From AP-15 sp963698995 (GTDB lineage Bacteria > Pseudomonadota > Alphaproteobacteria > ATCC43930 > CGMCC-115725): a stretch of 64,000 nucleotides of DNA. Position 1 is the first letter of the stretch, and the number at the start of each line of letters is the position of its first letter. The DNA lies in the NCBI GenBank assembly GCA_963698995.1, contig CAVOTD010000011.1:124001-188000 (forward strand). Reading direction: 5' to 3'. The notes under the pieces were generated by a model that saw nothing but the letters and a program-made list of their open reading frames with translations, ran no database searches and was not told the DNA's origin. The position numbers and the translations under genes were made by a program. Positions 36,533 to 46,344 of this stretch are shown here, piece by piece.

Positions 36533-37117
36533 TTAGAGACTTCGCGAGTCCACCTGCTGTGTCGGGCGCGGCGCCTCCGCGAGCGCTTCCATTAACGCCG
36601 CAACGGTTGGAACGGCCCGCAACAGACCGCGCGTCTGCGGTCGCGCAAAGCCCTCGGTAACTATGTGGTCGAGGAGGGCGCGCAACGGCGCCCAGTATCC
36701 GGCGACATCGACCAGCAGGATCGGCTTGTCGTGCAGTGCGAGCTGCTTCCAGCTGAGGATCTCGAACAACTCGTCTAGGGTCCCGACGCCTCCCGGCAGA
36801 ACCGCAAACGCGTCCGCCCGCTCGGCCATGACCCGCTTTCGTTCGTGCATGGTGTCGACGACAACCAGCTCGGTCGCGCCCTGATGGGCCAGCTCGGCAT
36901 CGCGGAGCCGCGCCGGGATCACGCCGATCACCTCGCCGCCCGCGGCTAATACCGCGTCCGCAAGGAGACCCATCAACCCGACCCGACCGCCACCGTAAAC
37001 CAGCCCGATTCCGGTCGCGGCAAGCTGCGCGCCGAGCTCGCTCGCCGCCTCCCGATATTGCCGGTCAACCTCTCCGGACGAGCCGCAATAGACGCATAAT
37101 CGGCGGATATTCCGCAT
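36533..37117 (-). CDS. LOG family protein (nucleotide phosphoribohydrolase)
   Basis: 194 residues of the LOG/TIGR00730 family. CVYCGSSGEV and GLVYGGGRVGLMGLLADAVL bind the nucleotide, and PGGVGTLDE (108-116) is the catalytic signature with the conserved Glu. The family hydrolyses nucleoside 5'-monophosphates, such as cytokinin ribotides or AMP, to base and ribose phosphate. Lies divergently from the LysM gene with about 95 bp between. Confidence 0.9.
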   Translation of the reverse strand: MRNIRRLCVYCGSSGEVDRQYREAASELGAQLAATGIGLVYGGGRVGLMGLLADAVLAAGGEVIGVIPARLRDAELAHQGATELVVVDTMHERKRVMAERADAFAVLPGGVGTLDELFEILSWKQLALHDKPILLVDVAGYWAPLRALLDHIVTEGFARPQTRGLLRAVPTVAALMEALAEAPRPTQQVDSRSL

Positions 37118-37213
37118 CTGTACCTAGGCCGGTCCGATGGTGAAGATTGCAAGCGCTCCTGCCGAGGCATACACTTCGACGGACGTCAATTCGATCATTT
37201 TTGGCGAGGATCG

Positions 37214-38251
37214 GTGCGGCGCGGCGTTTGGGTCGGTTCGGCTATCGCGGTTTTGCTGCTGCTATGCGCCGCCACCGCCATAGTGCTGCTTCACGCTGGC
37301 TGGACCGAGAGAGCGCCGGCTAACCCACAAATGGCGGGGGTGTCGGCGGGCAGCGGCTCTCCTGCGACCGGCGAGCCTTCTGCCCCGAACCCGGTGGTGC
37401 AGCCGCCCCGGCAAGTACCGCCGAGCTTTGATGTCGTCAAGGTCGGTCCCAGTGGAACCGCCGTCATCGCCGGGCGCGCCGAGCCCGGCAGTAAGGTCAC
37501 GGTTCGCGACGGCGATACCCTGATCGGCGAGGTCACGGCCGATCGCCGCGGCGAATGGGTACTCGTGCCGCAGCAGCCGATCGGTCCGGGTGATCGGCTC
37601 CTCTCGCTCGAGGCGGTGGGTCGGGAGGGCGGCGCGGCTGTCAAATCCGACGAGACCGTGGCGCTGTCGATCGGGCCGACTGCACCGGACGGCAAAGGCG
37701 GGACGCTGGCCGTGGTGTTGCCGCGCGACGGCGCTGGCCCCACGAGAGTCCTGCAGCGTCCCGACGGCTCGTCGTCAGCAGGCTCGGGCGCTACGGCGAC
37801 GGACAAGCCAACGACCCTCTCGATGGACTCGGTGGAATACGACGCGCAGGGCCGCGCCGTGCTGTCCGGGCGCGCCGCGCCCGGAGCGACCGTGCAAATC
37901 TATGCCGGCAATCAGCCGGTCGCGACGGCGACTACGGACGCCGGCGGCCGATGGTCCGCAACCTCGACCGGCGCGGTCGGCCGTGGGCGCCTCGAACTGC
38001 GCCTTGATGAGCTGGCGCAAGACGGTCACGTCGCGCAGCGCATTGCGGTGCCGCTGGCTCAGGCCGCTGCCGCACCGCTGGTGCCTGGTCAGGCCTATAC
38101 CGTTCAGCCCGGCAACAATCTCTGGCAGATATCTCGACGGGCCTATGGTGCCGGCAATCGCTATCTGATCATCTACTCGGCCAATCTCGGGCAGATCCGC
38201 GACCCCGAGCGGATCTACCCCGGCCAGGTGTTTAAACTACCAAGATCCTGA
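37214..38251 (+). CDS. LysM-domain envelope protein
   Basis: 345 residues from GTG 37214. One N-terminal membrane anchor (VGSAIAVLLLLCAATAIVLL) precedes a Pro/Ser-rich linker, two Ig-like repeats with related motifs (VIAGRAEPGSKVTVRDGD and VLSGRAAPGATVQIYAGN), and a C-terminal LysM domain YTVQPGNNLWQISRRAYG to KLPRS. LysM binds peptidoglycan, so the protein is membrane-tethered and wall-facing. Such proteins are common in alphaproteobacteria. Confidence 0.88.
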   Translation: MRRGVWVGSAIAVLLLLCAATAIVLLHAGWTERAPANPQMAGVSAGSGSPATGEPSAPNPVVQPPRQVPPSFDVVKVGPSGTAVIAGRAEPGSKVTVRDGDTLIGEVTADRRGEWVLVPQQPIGPGDRLLSLEAVGREGGAAVKSDETVALSIGPTAPDGKGGTLAVVLPRDGAGPTRVLQRPDGSSSAGSGATATDKPTTLSMDSVEYDAQGRAVLSGRAAPGATVQIYAGNQPVATATTDAGGRWSATSTGAVGRGRLELRLDELAQDGHVAQRIAVPLAQAAAAPLVPGQAYTVQPGNNLWQISRRAYGAGNRYLIIYSANLGQIRDPERIYPGQVFKLPRS

Positions 38252-38267
38252 CCGCAGCCGGGCGAAC

Positions 38268-38777
38268 CTATTTGATCGCGTTGGCTCCGGCCTGGGCCAC
38301 CTGGCTGTCCTGCTGGCCCGTGCCGCCGCTGGCGCCGACCGCACCGACGAGCTTGCCGCCCGAGATTAGCGGCACACCACCTTCAAGGGGCAGCGCGCCC
38401 CGCAAAGCCAGGATCGCCGTGCGACCGCCGGCCAGCGCGTCCTCGAACACCTTGCTCGGCCGACGAAAGAGTGCCGCCGTGCGGGCCTTTTCGATGGCGA
38501 TCTCGACCGAGCCGAGCTGGGTATTGTCCATGCGCTCGAAATAGATCAGGAACCCGCCGTGATCGACGACGGCGACCGCATCAGGCGCGGACCCGATCTT
38601 CGCAACTTCGGCGATCGCCGCGTCGGCGACTTTTTTGGCGTCAGCAAGGTCGATCGGCGGACCATAAGGCGGGGGCGGAGCGGGAGGCGGCACCGCCGGA
38701 GATGGAGCCTGAGCCCAAGCCCCATTGCTGCAGAATAGGGCGATCACCGCCAATGGCGGCAGCAGTCTTTTCAACAT
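38268..38777 (-). CDS. Secreted GlcG/HbpS-like protein
   Basis: About 169 residues. The signal peptide LLPPLAVIALFCSNGAWAQA starts at ATG 38777, behind GGAGG. The body is a GlcG/HbpS (DUF336) domain: VADAAIAEVAKIGSAPDAVA, VDHGGFLIYFERMDN and GVPLISGGKLVGAVGASGGTG. The fold includes heme-binding HbpS and glycolate-cluster GlcG proteins; the role here is unknown. Tail-to-tail with the LysM gene. Confidence 0.86.
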   Translation of the reverse strand: MLKRLLPPLAVIALFCSNGAWAQAPSPAVPPPAPPPPYGPPIDLADAKKVADAAIAEVAKIGSAPDAVAVVDHGGFLIYFERMDNTQLGSVEIAIEKARTAALFRRPSKVFEDALAGGRTAILALRGALPLEGGVPLISGGKLVGAVGASGGTGQQDSQVAQAGANAIK

Positions 38778-38791
38778 GAATGTCCTCCGAC

Positions 38792-39706
38792 TCAAAGCGG
38801 GTCCCAAGAAAAGAGATCACCCGAGCGGTCGAGCGGCATGAACGAAGATTGCAGCGCAGGCAGGGCATGCTCGGCAATGTCTTCCGGAGTCCAGCCGGCT
38901 GACCGATGCAGGCTTCGGATCGGCCGCGGCGAACTGAACAGATAAATTTCGTTCATCCTGGTGCCAAAGACCTGGCCGGTGACGTCCCGCGCTGCGTCGG
39001 AGGCGAGAAAGACGGCCATCGGCGCATTCTTGTCAGGCGTCATCTGCTGCAGTTTGGCGACGCGCGCCCGCTCCTCCGCGGTGCGCGCCGGGATCGACTG
39101 GGTCATGCGGCTCCACGCCCATGGCGACAGGCAGTTCGAGCGCACGTTGAACCGCTTCATGTCGATCGCAATCGCCTTTGACAGGGCGGTGATGCCGAGC
39201 TTGGCCGAGGCATAGTTGGCCTGGCCCATATTGCCGATCAGCCCCGAGGTGCTGGTGATGTGGACAAAGGCGCCGCGCTCCTGCTTGCGGTACTGGTCGG
39301 CGGCCGCGCGACTGACAAAGAAGCTGCCGTTCAGGTGCACCGAGATCACCGCCAGCCAATCGTCCGGCGTCATCCGGTGGAAGATCTGGTCGCGCAAGAC
39401 GCCGGCGTTGTTGACGACAATGTCGAGCCCGCCGAAATGATCGAGCGCCGCCTGCACGATCTTTTGCGCCGAACTCCATTCGGCGACGGAATCGGTGCTG
39501 ATCGCGGCCTGCCCGCCGCCCGCCTCGATCAGCCGCTTGGTTTCTTCGGCCGGGGTTGCCGACTGGCCTTCGCCGGACAGCGAAGCGCCGACATCGTTGA
39601 TGATCACCTTTGCCCCGGCGCGCGCCATGGCAATCGCGATCTCGCGCCCGATACCGCCGCCGGCGCCGGTAACGACTGCGATTTTGCCCTCCACCATGCC
39701 GGCCAT
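38792..39706 (-). CDS. SDR oxidoreductase (HSD17B4-like)
   Basis: 304-residue short-chain dehydrogenase. TGAGGGIGREIA binds NAD(P), NNAG is conserved, and the catalytic Ser/Tyr/Lys are in STSGLIGNMG and YASAKLG. The C-terminal extension after about residue 250 resembles the SDR part of peroxisomal multifunctional enzyme type 2, so a beta-oxidation type 3-hydroxyacyl-CoA dehydrogenase is plausible. GGGAGGAG lies upstream of ATG 39706. It precedes the GlcG-like gene by 15 bp on the same strand. Confidence 0.88.
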   Translation of the reverse strand: MAGMVEGKIAVVTGAGGGIGREIAIAMARAGAKVIINDVGASLSGEGQSATPAEETKRLIEAGGGQAAISTDSVAEWSSAQKIVQAALDHFGGLDIVVNNAGVLRDQIFHRMTPDDWLAVISVHLNGSFFVSRAAADQYRKQERGAFVHITSTSGLIGNMGQANYASAKLGITALSKAIAIDMKRFNVRSNCLSPWAWSRMTQSIPARTAEERARVAKLQQMTPDKNAPMAVFLASDAARDVTGQVFGTRMNEIYLFSSPRPIRSLHRSAGWTPEDIAEHALPALQSSFMPLDRSGDLFSWDPL

Positions 39707-39876
39707 TGCGGTCTCCTCCCTTGCAATCAGCAGCTAATTCCGGCGATCAAACGACGAAGCCCGAGCCTCGGTCAACTCGAAGCTTGCGGGCGCCGCCCCC
39801 CGGCGAGAGGAATTGACAAGTCCCCGCGACAGCGCGCATCGAGCGGATTCGGCGTAAACACCGAGAGGAGAATTGG

Positions 39877-40350
39877 ATGCAACGAATCACCCCATTCTTG
39901 TGGTTTGACGGCAAGGCCGAAGAGGCGATGAATTTTTACACGTCGGTTTTCAAGAATTCGAAGATCGTCAGCATCAGTCGATATGGAGAAGCCGGGCCGG
40001 GGCCGACGGGAACGGTGATGAGCGGTATATTCCAGCTCGATGGGCAAGAATTTTTCGCATTGAATGGAGGCCCGCAGTTTACCTTCTCGCCGGCCGTCTC
40101 GTTCTTCGTGAACTGCGAGACACAGCAAGAGGTGGACGAGCTGTGGGAGAAGCTTTCTTCGGGTGGAGAAAAACAGAGATGTGGTTGGCTGAAAGACAAA
40201 TATGGTTTGTCATGGCAGATCATTCCCTCTGTTCTGGGCAAGATGCTGCAAGACAAGGATCCTGAGAAATCGACGAGAGTCATGAGGGCGATGCTGCAAA
40301 TGGATAAAATCGACATCGCCGGCTTGAAGAAGGCCTACGACCGGCCTTAG
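39877..40350 (+). CDS. VOC/PhnB-like protein
   Basis: 157 residues: ITPFLWFDGKAEEAMNFYTS, QEFFALNGGP, FVNCETQQEVDELWEKLSSG and DKYGLSWQIIPS. This is the PhnB branch of the VOC fold (formerly annotated 3-demethylubiquinone methyltransferase). AGGAG upstream of ATG 39877. The VOC metal ligands look mostly absent, as is common in this branch. Its end overlaps the convergent MFS gene by four bases. Confidence 0.88.
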   Translation: MQRITPFLWFDGKAEEAMNFYTSVFKNSKIVSISRYGEAGPGPTGTVMSGIFQLDGQEFFALNGGPQFTFSPAVSFFVNCETQQEVDELWEKLSSGGEKQRCGWLKDKYGLSWQIIPSVLGKMLQDKDPEKSTRVMRAMLQMDKIDIAGLKKAYDRP

Positions 40351-41657
40351 CTCGAGCGAACGACCCGCCCGGCGACGGCCCGCACATCGCGCGGCGCGGC
40401 GAGCCAGATCGCGACAGCCGAAATCACGCAGCAACCGATCGCGATCGAAAAGGCCGGGGCATAGCTGTGCGTCATGTCGTGCAGCGCCCCGGTCACCCAG
40501 GGTCCGGCCGCCCCGCCCAACATCGACGCCAGCATCAACGTGCCGAAGATCGAGCCGTAGTGCCGGCCCTGAAAGATCTCGACCGGGATCGCCCCGAGCA
40601 CCGAGGTCAGGCCATAGCCGAGCGCGCCTTGTGCCGCCACCATCAGGTAAAGCAGCACGGGAGCCGGCATGTGCCGCATCATCAGCAACAGGATGTAGCA
40701 GACGGCGAACCCGAGGGTGCCCGCCGTCCACACCCACTCCCGTCCGATCCGATCCGAGAGATGACCGAGCGCGATCTGTCCCGGGATCGCAAAGAGGCTC
40801 ACGAGGCCGAGCGCCCAGGCCGCTTCAATCGAGCCGAACCCGATCTCGACCAGGTATTTGGTCTGGTGCACCTGCACCGCGTACCAGGCGAAAAGGGCGC
40901 AGAAGAACCCCAAGGCGATCCACCAGAAGCGCGCCGTCCTGATCGCGCGGGCGAGCGTCCAGTCGGTCGCGACCCACACCGGATCGACGACGTTCGCAGG
41001 GCTGGCGCCGGCGCCGGCGGGCGAGCCGTCGCCATCCGGCAGCAGCCCGAGCTCTTCCGGCCGCTGCCGCAACAGAAGATTGAGCGGAGCGAGCAGGCCC
41101 AGCAAGAGGAGGCCCATTGCCCAACAGGCGGTGCGCCATCCCGCGCGCTCGATCAGGATTTCGACCCAGGGGAGCAGAATAATCGAACCGACGCCGACGC
41201 CGGAGAATGCGATGCTGATCGCCAGGCCTCGCCGGCGCGCGAACCAGTTCGGCAGGAATAGCGACTGACCTGAATATGAGAGGCAAACGCTGCCGCCGCC
41301 GACGAGTACGCCGAGGGTGAGGTAAAGATGCCACGGCTCGGTCGTCAACGTGGCAAGAAACATCCCCGCCGCCATCAACCCGATGCCCATTTCGATGACG
41401 AGGCGCGGACCGCGGCGATCCATCAGCCGGCCCAGCGCAGGGCTCAACCCGGCCGAGACCAGAAAGCCGAACGAGAATGCGCCGGCCGTCACGCCGCGCT
41501 CCCAGCCGAACTCGTCGAGGATCGGCGGGAACAGCAGCGAGAAGGCGGTGCGCGCATTGACGCCGACGCCCATCGTCACGAAGACGACGGCGACAATGAC
41601 CCAGCCGTAAAAGAACGGCAGGCGCAGCGGCTGCCTTCCTGGAGCAATGCGAGCCAT
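40347..41657 (-). CDS. MFS transporter
   Basis: A 436-residue major facilitator with about 12 hydrophobic segments. I choose ATG 41657; an upstream ATG (41714) would add 19 residues. The loop motif GRLMDRRGPRLVIEMG fits MFS motif A. Related to oxalate/formate antiporter-like and monocarboxylate carriers (a guess). Located between a VOC gene and, divergently, the carboxymuconolactone decarboxylase gene. Confidence 0.88.
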   Translation of the reverse strand: MARIAPGRQPLRLPFFYGWVIVAVVFVTMGVGVNARTAFSLLFPPILDEFGWERGVTAGAFSFGFLVSAGLSPALGRLMDRRGPRLVIEMGIGLMAAGMFLATLTTEPWHLYLTLGVLVGGGSVCLSYSGQSLFLPNWFARRRGLAISIAFSGVGVGSIILLPWVEILIERAGWRTACWAMGLLLLGLLAPLNLLLRQRPEELGLLPDGDGSPAGAGASPANVVDPVWVATDWTLARAIRTARFWWIALGFFCALFAWYAVQVHQTKYLVEIGFGSIEAAWALGLVSLFAIPGQIALGHLSDRIGREWVWTAGTLGFAVCYILLLMMRHMPAPVLLYLMVAAQGALGYGLTSVLGAIPVEIFQGRHYGSIFGTLMLASMLGGAAGPWVTGALHDMTHSYAPAFSIAIGCCVISAVAIWLAAPRDVRAVAGRVVRSS

Positions 41658-41818
41658 TGAAACCACGCTTCGCGATGCGCGGCCGATCTTCCACTGCGAT
41701 TGGGTCGAGATCAATCACCTGGCAGGTAATGGGTGACCTGTCCGTCTTGGCAATCGACATGTGGAGGGCGGGACGGCAGGATAGGACGGCAATTAATCTA
41801 AAAAGAGGAATTCGCCCG

Positions 41819-42376
41819 ATGCCCGACACGCCGACTTTTGGCCGCTACGCCGAGATCCCCTACGACCAGATGACGCCGGAGCAGCAGGAAGGCTACCACT
41901 CGCTGATCGAGACGCGCGGGCGTCTGCCCGGGCCAAACAAAATCTATGTGCACAACCCCAAGCTCGTAAAGGTCATGGGGCCGCTTGGAGCCTATTTCCG
42001 CACCGGCTATTCCTTGAGCGAGCGGGAGCGCGAGATCGCCGTCGTCATTATCAACAGCAAGTGGCATTCGGCTTATCCGACCAATGCGCATGAGCGGGCC
42101 GGCAAAGCCGCCGGATTGCCGGCCGACAAGGTCGAGGCACTGCTCTCCGGGCTGCCGACCTCGTTCGACGACAAGCGCGAGCAGGCCATCTACGAGATGG
42201 CGACCTGCCTCGCCAACTCGCGATGGGTCTCCAAAGGCCTCTTCGACCGCGCGGTCGAGGCGCTCGGCCATGAGGGCATCACCGACGTGATCTGCCTGAT
42301 GGGCTTCTACACCAGCGTGTCGATGACCCTGGCCTTCTACGACGTCCCCGCCGGCGCCGAGGGTATGGCCCGCTGA
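41819..42376 (+). CDS. Carboxymuconolactone decarboxylase family protein
   Basis: 185 residues with LSEREREIAVVIINSKWHSA and YPTNAHERAGKAAGLPADKV, the AhpD/CMD fold region. Unlike AhpD it has no CxxC in the active helix (WHSAYPTNAHE instead), as in CMD-like hydrolases. AAGAGG lies upstream of the ATG. Followed 33 bp later by an amidohydrolase; the pair is a common two-gene unit of aromatic or lactone metabolism. Confidence 0.88.
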   Translation: MPDTPTFGRYAEIPYDQMTPEQQEGYHSLIETRGRLPGPNKIYVHNPKLVKVMGPLGAYFRTGYSLSEREREIAVVIINSKWHSAYPTNAHERAGKAAGLPADKVEALLSGLPTSFDDKREQAIYEMATCLANSRWVSKGLFDRAVEALGHEGITDVICLMGFYTSVSMTLAFYDVPAGAEGMAR

Positions 42377-42409
42377 TCGGCCGAAGAGCAACCGGAAGAG
42401 GAGAATGCC

Positions 42410-43229
42410 ATGCTGATCGTCGACGCGCAGGTTCACATCTGGTCGGCCGGGCCCGCCCACCAACCAGGCTCACCGCCAGGTCACATCCTACTCCGCCGAG
42501 GAATGCATCCGCGACATGGACGCCGCCGGGGTCAACGCCTGTCTGTTGCACCCGCCCGGCTGGGACCCGAATTCGGGCAAGGTTTCCGAAGAGGCTGCGG
42601 CCAAATATCCGAACCGCTTTGCGATCCTCGGCAATTTCCCGCTCGACAGGCCGGAGAACCGGTCGCTGATCGACACCTGGAAGAGCCGTCCGGGGATGCT
42701 CGGCCTGCGCTACGCCTTCACCCAGCCGCACCAGGCCAATTGGATGACCGACGGCACGATGGACTGGCTGTGGCCGGCCGCCGAGAAGGCCGGCATCCCG
42801 GTCGCGCTGATGGCGTCGAACTATCTGCCGCAGGTCGGCCAGATCGCCGAGCGGCACCCCGGCCTGAAATTGCTGATCGACCATTACGCCCGCGTCCGCG
42901 ACGGCAAGGACGATGCGGCGCACGGCAACCAGGCGGCGTTGCTGGCCTTGGCAAAGCACCCTAACGTGGCGGTCAAATGCACCGGCGCGCCGGGCAATTC
43001 GAGCCAGCCCTATCCCTATCGCAACATCCACAAATACACCCAGCAGATCGTCGAGACCTTCGGCCCGCAGCGCAGCTTCTGGGGCACCGACATCACCCGC
43101 ATGCCGTGCTCGTGGAAAGAATGCGTGACGATGTTCACCGAGGAGATGCCGTGGCTCAAGGGCCGCGACCTCGAGCTCGTCATGGGCCGCGCGCTGTGCG
43201 ACTGGATCGGCTGGAAACTGCCGGGGTAA
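42410..43229 (+). CDS. Amidohydrolase-2 family protein, frameshifted
   Basis: Corrected length about 272 residues. The start (MLIVDAQVHIWSAGP) has the HxH metal-binding pair, here VHIW. A base is extra near 42451, after which the frame reads TNQAHRQVTSYSAEECIRDM and continues through LLHPPGWDPNSG, GLKLLIDHYARVRDGK and the late Asp-containing FWGTDITRMPCSW. The Asp in GTDIT and His in LIDHY are the usual metal or catalytic residues. It follows the CMD gene and likely works with it on a lactone or carboxylate; substrate unknown. Confidence 0.85.
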
Positions 43230-43301
43230 CGGCTTTCCCGGAATAACGAGCGCGTCGTCGGCCGGTGCTCTGGTTTACCGTTCGGCCATGTTTGCTGGGG
43301 T

Positions 43302-44132
43302 ATGCGGGTCGGCATGCGTAAGCCGACTGCATCCCGCGGGTCCGCGGCGCTCGCCCTTGCCCTCGCCGTCTCGGCGGAACCTGTGGCGGCGGCAGATAGC
43401 GCGCTCCTCGACGCGCTCGTCCGGGCCTATCCCGAGCAGCTGGCCGGGTACGACGCGGCCAATCTGATCTGGCGGGACGGCGCGCGGATGCCGCTCTCCG
43501 ACGGACAGCCCGACAAAAGCTTCGAAGAGCAGCTCCGGCACGGATCGATCCTCGATCAACTTCGCCTGCCCTATGCGACGGGCATGACGGCCGCGGCGGC
43601 CGACCGGCAGGCCGACCCCGGCCGGATCCGCAACCGCGCCTTTTTCGACAAGATGTACGGCGATTGCTGGAAAGGCGAAGTGGCCCCGCGGCTGGTGCCG
43701 ATCGTCTGGCTGCCGCAGAGCTGGGGCCGTACGATCCGGGTGACGTCGGTCAACGGCGTCGCCGAGCGGCTGGCCGAGATTTCCACCGAGCTGGACGCGC
43801 TGTCGCCAGCGGTAAAGCGCTACGCGTATCCTCCGGCGGGAACGTACAACTGCCGCGCGGTGGCCGACACCGGGCAACCGAGCATGCACGCTTGGGGCGC
43901 CGCCATAGACATCAATACGGCGACTGCCGAGTATTGGCTCTGGGCGCGCGCCGCGGCGATCAACACAGGGCCGGGCAGCCGCCTACCGGCCGAGATCGTC
44001 GAAATCTTCGAGCGGCACGGTTTCATCTGGGGCGGAAAGTGGTCCCACTACGACACGATGCATTTCGAATACCGGCCGGAGCTGGTCAACGGCCCGCCTG
44101 GCGCGGCAGAATGGGCCGGGGCGCCGCGCTGA
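43302..44132 (+). CDS. M15 family D,D-peptidase
   Basis: 276 residues. A basic start, then a hydrophobic run (SAALALALAVSAEPVAAA) for export. SMHAWGAAIDIN (194-205) holds His196 and Asp203, and HFEYRPE (254-260) holds His254, the zinc ligands of M15 peptidases. Peptidases of this type trim D-Ala from peptidoglycan or degrade it. ATG 43302 or 43314 could be the start. Confidence 0.87.
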   Translation: MRVGMRKPTASRGSAALALALAVSAEPVAAADSALLDALVRAYPEQLAGYDAANLIWRDGARMPLSDGQPDKSFEEQLRHGSILDQLRLPYATGMTAAAADRQADPGRIRNRAFFDKMYGDCWKGEVAPRLVPIVWLPQSWGRTIRVTSVNGVAERLAEISTELDALSPAVKRYAYPPAGTYNCRAVADTGQPSMHAWGAAIDINTATAEYWLWARAAAINTGPGSRLPAEIVEIFERHGFIWGGKWSHYDTMHFEYRPELVNGPPGAAEWAGAPR

Positions 44133-44218
44133 CGAGGGGTTTGCCCCGTCCTTGTCAGATGGCTAGAAGATTACCGCGAAATGCCTGAGCGCGCACGAAC
44201 CGCATCCGCGAGACAGCC

Positions 44219-46021
44219 ATGAGCACGCTCGATCCCATCGCCTACTCGGACGCGCAACTCCGCGGGATCCTGCAGCGCGTCAAGACCATTGCGATGGTCG
44301 GCGCGTCATCCAACTGGAACCGGCCGAGCTACTTCGTGATGAAGTACCTGCAGGGCAAAGGCTACCGGGTGATCCCTGTCAATCCCGGCATTGCCGGCCA
44401 GACATTGCTCGGCGAACCGGTTTACTCCTCGCTGCGCGACATTGCCGAGCCGGTCGACATGGTCGACGTGTTCCGCGCCGCGCGGGAGGCGCCGGCGATC
44501 GTCGAGGACGCAATCGCGATCGGCGCCAAGGTTGTGTGGATGCAGCTCGGTATCCGCCACGACCAGGCAGCGGCAAGGGCGGAAAGCGCTGGTATCGAGG
44601 TCGTCATGAACCGCTGCCCCAAGATCGAGTTCGGGCGGCTGGGCGGCGAGCTGTCGTGGAGCGGCGTCAACAGCGGCATCATTCGCAACCGGCCGCCCGA
44701 GGCGCCGGTCGGCCGGCCTCACAAGGGACGGCCGGCGCCGTCGCACAATATGACCTACGGTTTTGAGACGCGCGCCGTTCATGCCGGTGCCGCCCCTGAC
44801 CCGGTGACGGGAGCCCGCTCGACGCCGATCTACCAGACGGTGTCCTATGTGTTCGACGATGTCGACCACGCCGCTTCGCTCTTCAACCTGCACAATTTCG
44901 GCTACGTCTATTCGCGGCTCAACAACCCGACCGTCGCGGTGCTCGAAGAGCGAGTCGCAAGTCTCGAAGACGGCCGTGCCGCCGTCGCCGCTGCGTCGGG
45001 GCACGCCGCGCAGTTTTTGATCTTCTTCACCTTGATGGAGGCGGGGGACGAATTCGTCGCCTCGCGCAACCTCTATGGCGGCTCGCTGACCCAATTCGGG
45101 CTGTCGTTCAAAAAGCTCGGCTGGAAGTGCCATTTTGTCGATCCGAGCGACCCGGAGAATTTCCGAACGGCGCTGACCGCGCGGACCAAGGCGATCTTTG
45201 TCGAAAACCTCGCCAACCCGGGCGGCATCGTCGTCGATCTCGAGCGGGTGGCGGCGATCGCCCATGAGGCGGGGATCCCGCTGATCGTCGACAACACCCT
45301 GGCGACCCCCTATCTCTGCCAACCCTTCCAATGGGGCGCCGACATCGTCTGCCATTCGACGACCAAATTTCTCAGCGGGCACGGTCACGCACTCGGCGGC
45401 GTCGTCGTCGAATCCGGCCGCTTCGACTGGGCGCAAGGCGATCGCTTCCCGTCGCTGACCGATCCCGAGCCGGCCTATCATGGGCTCAAATTCTACGAGA
45501 ATTTCGGCGATTTCGCCTTCACCACCAAGGCGCGCGCTGTGGCATTGCGCGATTTCGGTCCGACCTTGTCGCCGATGAACGCGTTTCTGACCCTGACCGG
45601 CATCGAGACCTTGCACCTCCGCATGGAGCGCCACGTCGCGAATGCCATGAAGGTCGCCGAGTTCCTCTCCGGCCATCCGCGGGTCGCCTGGGTGTCCTAT
45701 GCCGGGCTGAAGGAAAGCCCGTTCCACGACCTCGCTCGTAAATATCTGCCCCGCGGCGCCGGGGCGGTGTTTACCTTCGGCGTCAAGCGCGGCTACGAGG
45801 CCGGGATCGAGCTGGTCGAAAACGTCCAGCTGTTCTCGCACCTCGCCAATATCGGCGACACCCGCAGCCTTATCCTGCACCCCGCCTCGACGACGCACCG
45901 CCAGTTGACCGACGACCAGCGCCTGGCGGCCGGCGCCGGCCCCGACGTGATCCGCCTCTCGATCGGCCTCGAATCCGCCGAAGACCTGATCCGCGATCTC
46001 GACGAGGCGCTCGCCGCTTAG
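44219..46021 (+). CDS. CoA_binding domain fused to O-acetylhomoserine sulfhydrylase (MetY)
   Basis: 600 residues in one frame. Residues about 1-165 are a CoA-binding-2 (YccU-like) domain: VKTIAMVGASSNWNRPSYFV, VVWMQLGIRHDQAAARAESA and IEVVMNRCPKIE. Residues about 179-600 are a PLP-dependent O-acetylhomoserine sulfhydrylase: TRAVHAGAAPDP, YSRLNNPTVAVLEERVASLE and the PLP Lys in CHSTTKFLSGHGHALGG. The second domain makes homocysteine from O-acetylhomoserine and sulfide. An internal ATG at 44750 could start it separately, but no ribosome site precedes it. These two are commonly neighbours; here they read as one. Confidence 0.9.
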   Translation: MSTLDPIAYSDAQLRGILQRVKTIAMVGASSNWNRPSYFVMKYLQGKGYRVIPVNPGIAGQTLLGEPVYSSLRDIAEPVDMVDVFRAAREAPAIVEDAIAIGAKVVWMQLGIRHDQAAARAESAGIEVVMNRCPKIEFGRLGGELSWSGVNSGIIRNRPPEAPVGRPHKGRPAPSHNMTYGFETRAVHAGAAPDPVTGARSTPIYQTVSYVFDDVDHAASLFNLHNFGYVYSRLNNPTVAVLEERVASLEDGRAAVAAASGHAAQFLIFFTLMEAGDEFVASRNLYGGSLTQFGLSFKKLGWKCHFVDPSDPENFRTALTARTKAIFVENLANPGGIVVDLERVAAIAHEAGIPLIVDNTLATPYLCQPFQWGADIVCHSTTKFLSGHGHALGGVVVESGRFDWAQGDRFPSLTDPEPAYHGLKFYENFGDFAFTTKARAVALRDFGPTLSPMNAFLTLTGIETLHLRMERHVANAMKVAEFLSGHPRVAWVSYAGLKESPFHDLARKYLPRGAGAVFTFGVKRGYEAGIELVENVQLFSHLANIGDTRSLILHPASTTHRQLTDDQRLAAGAGPDVIRLSIGLESAEDLIRDLDEALAA

Positions 46022-46344
46022 CCTTCTGCCCTGTGCAACTGGCTGTTATCGCTGTTAAATGCAGGGAAAAAACAGCCAGAGAGGCGGAGTTCGCGGCGGA
46101 ATTCCTCGCTTTCTCGGGGCTGCAGCCGTGAAACAACAGCCAGAAGCAGCCAGCAAAAACAGCGGGAAACAGAGAACAGCAACAGCGAATTGATCCGACC
46201 AAGAGTAGGCTATAATTCATCAATATAATGATAAATTATCGATTATTGCGTTGACCAAGGAATCCGTATTACAACAATGCGGCAATTTTCGGGTCCGATG
46301 CAAACGAGGGTGACGGCGAGTATTGGATAGTGTCTTTAAATCTT
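46022..46344. repeat. AT-rich intergenic region with repeated AACAGCCAG
   Basis: CTGGCTGTT (46039-46047) is the inverse of AACAGCCAG at 46071-46079 and 46135-46143, and variants (AGCAGCCAG, AACAGCGGG, AACAGCAACAGCG) fill the next 60 bases. After 46200 the sequence becomes AT-rich (ATAATTCATCAATATAATGA). No gene seen. It looks like accessory DNA bordering the pseudogene beyond. Confidence 0.45.
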
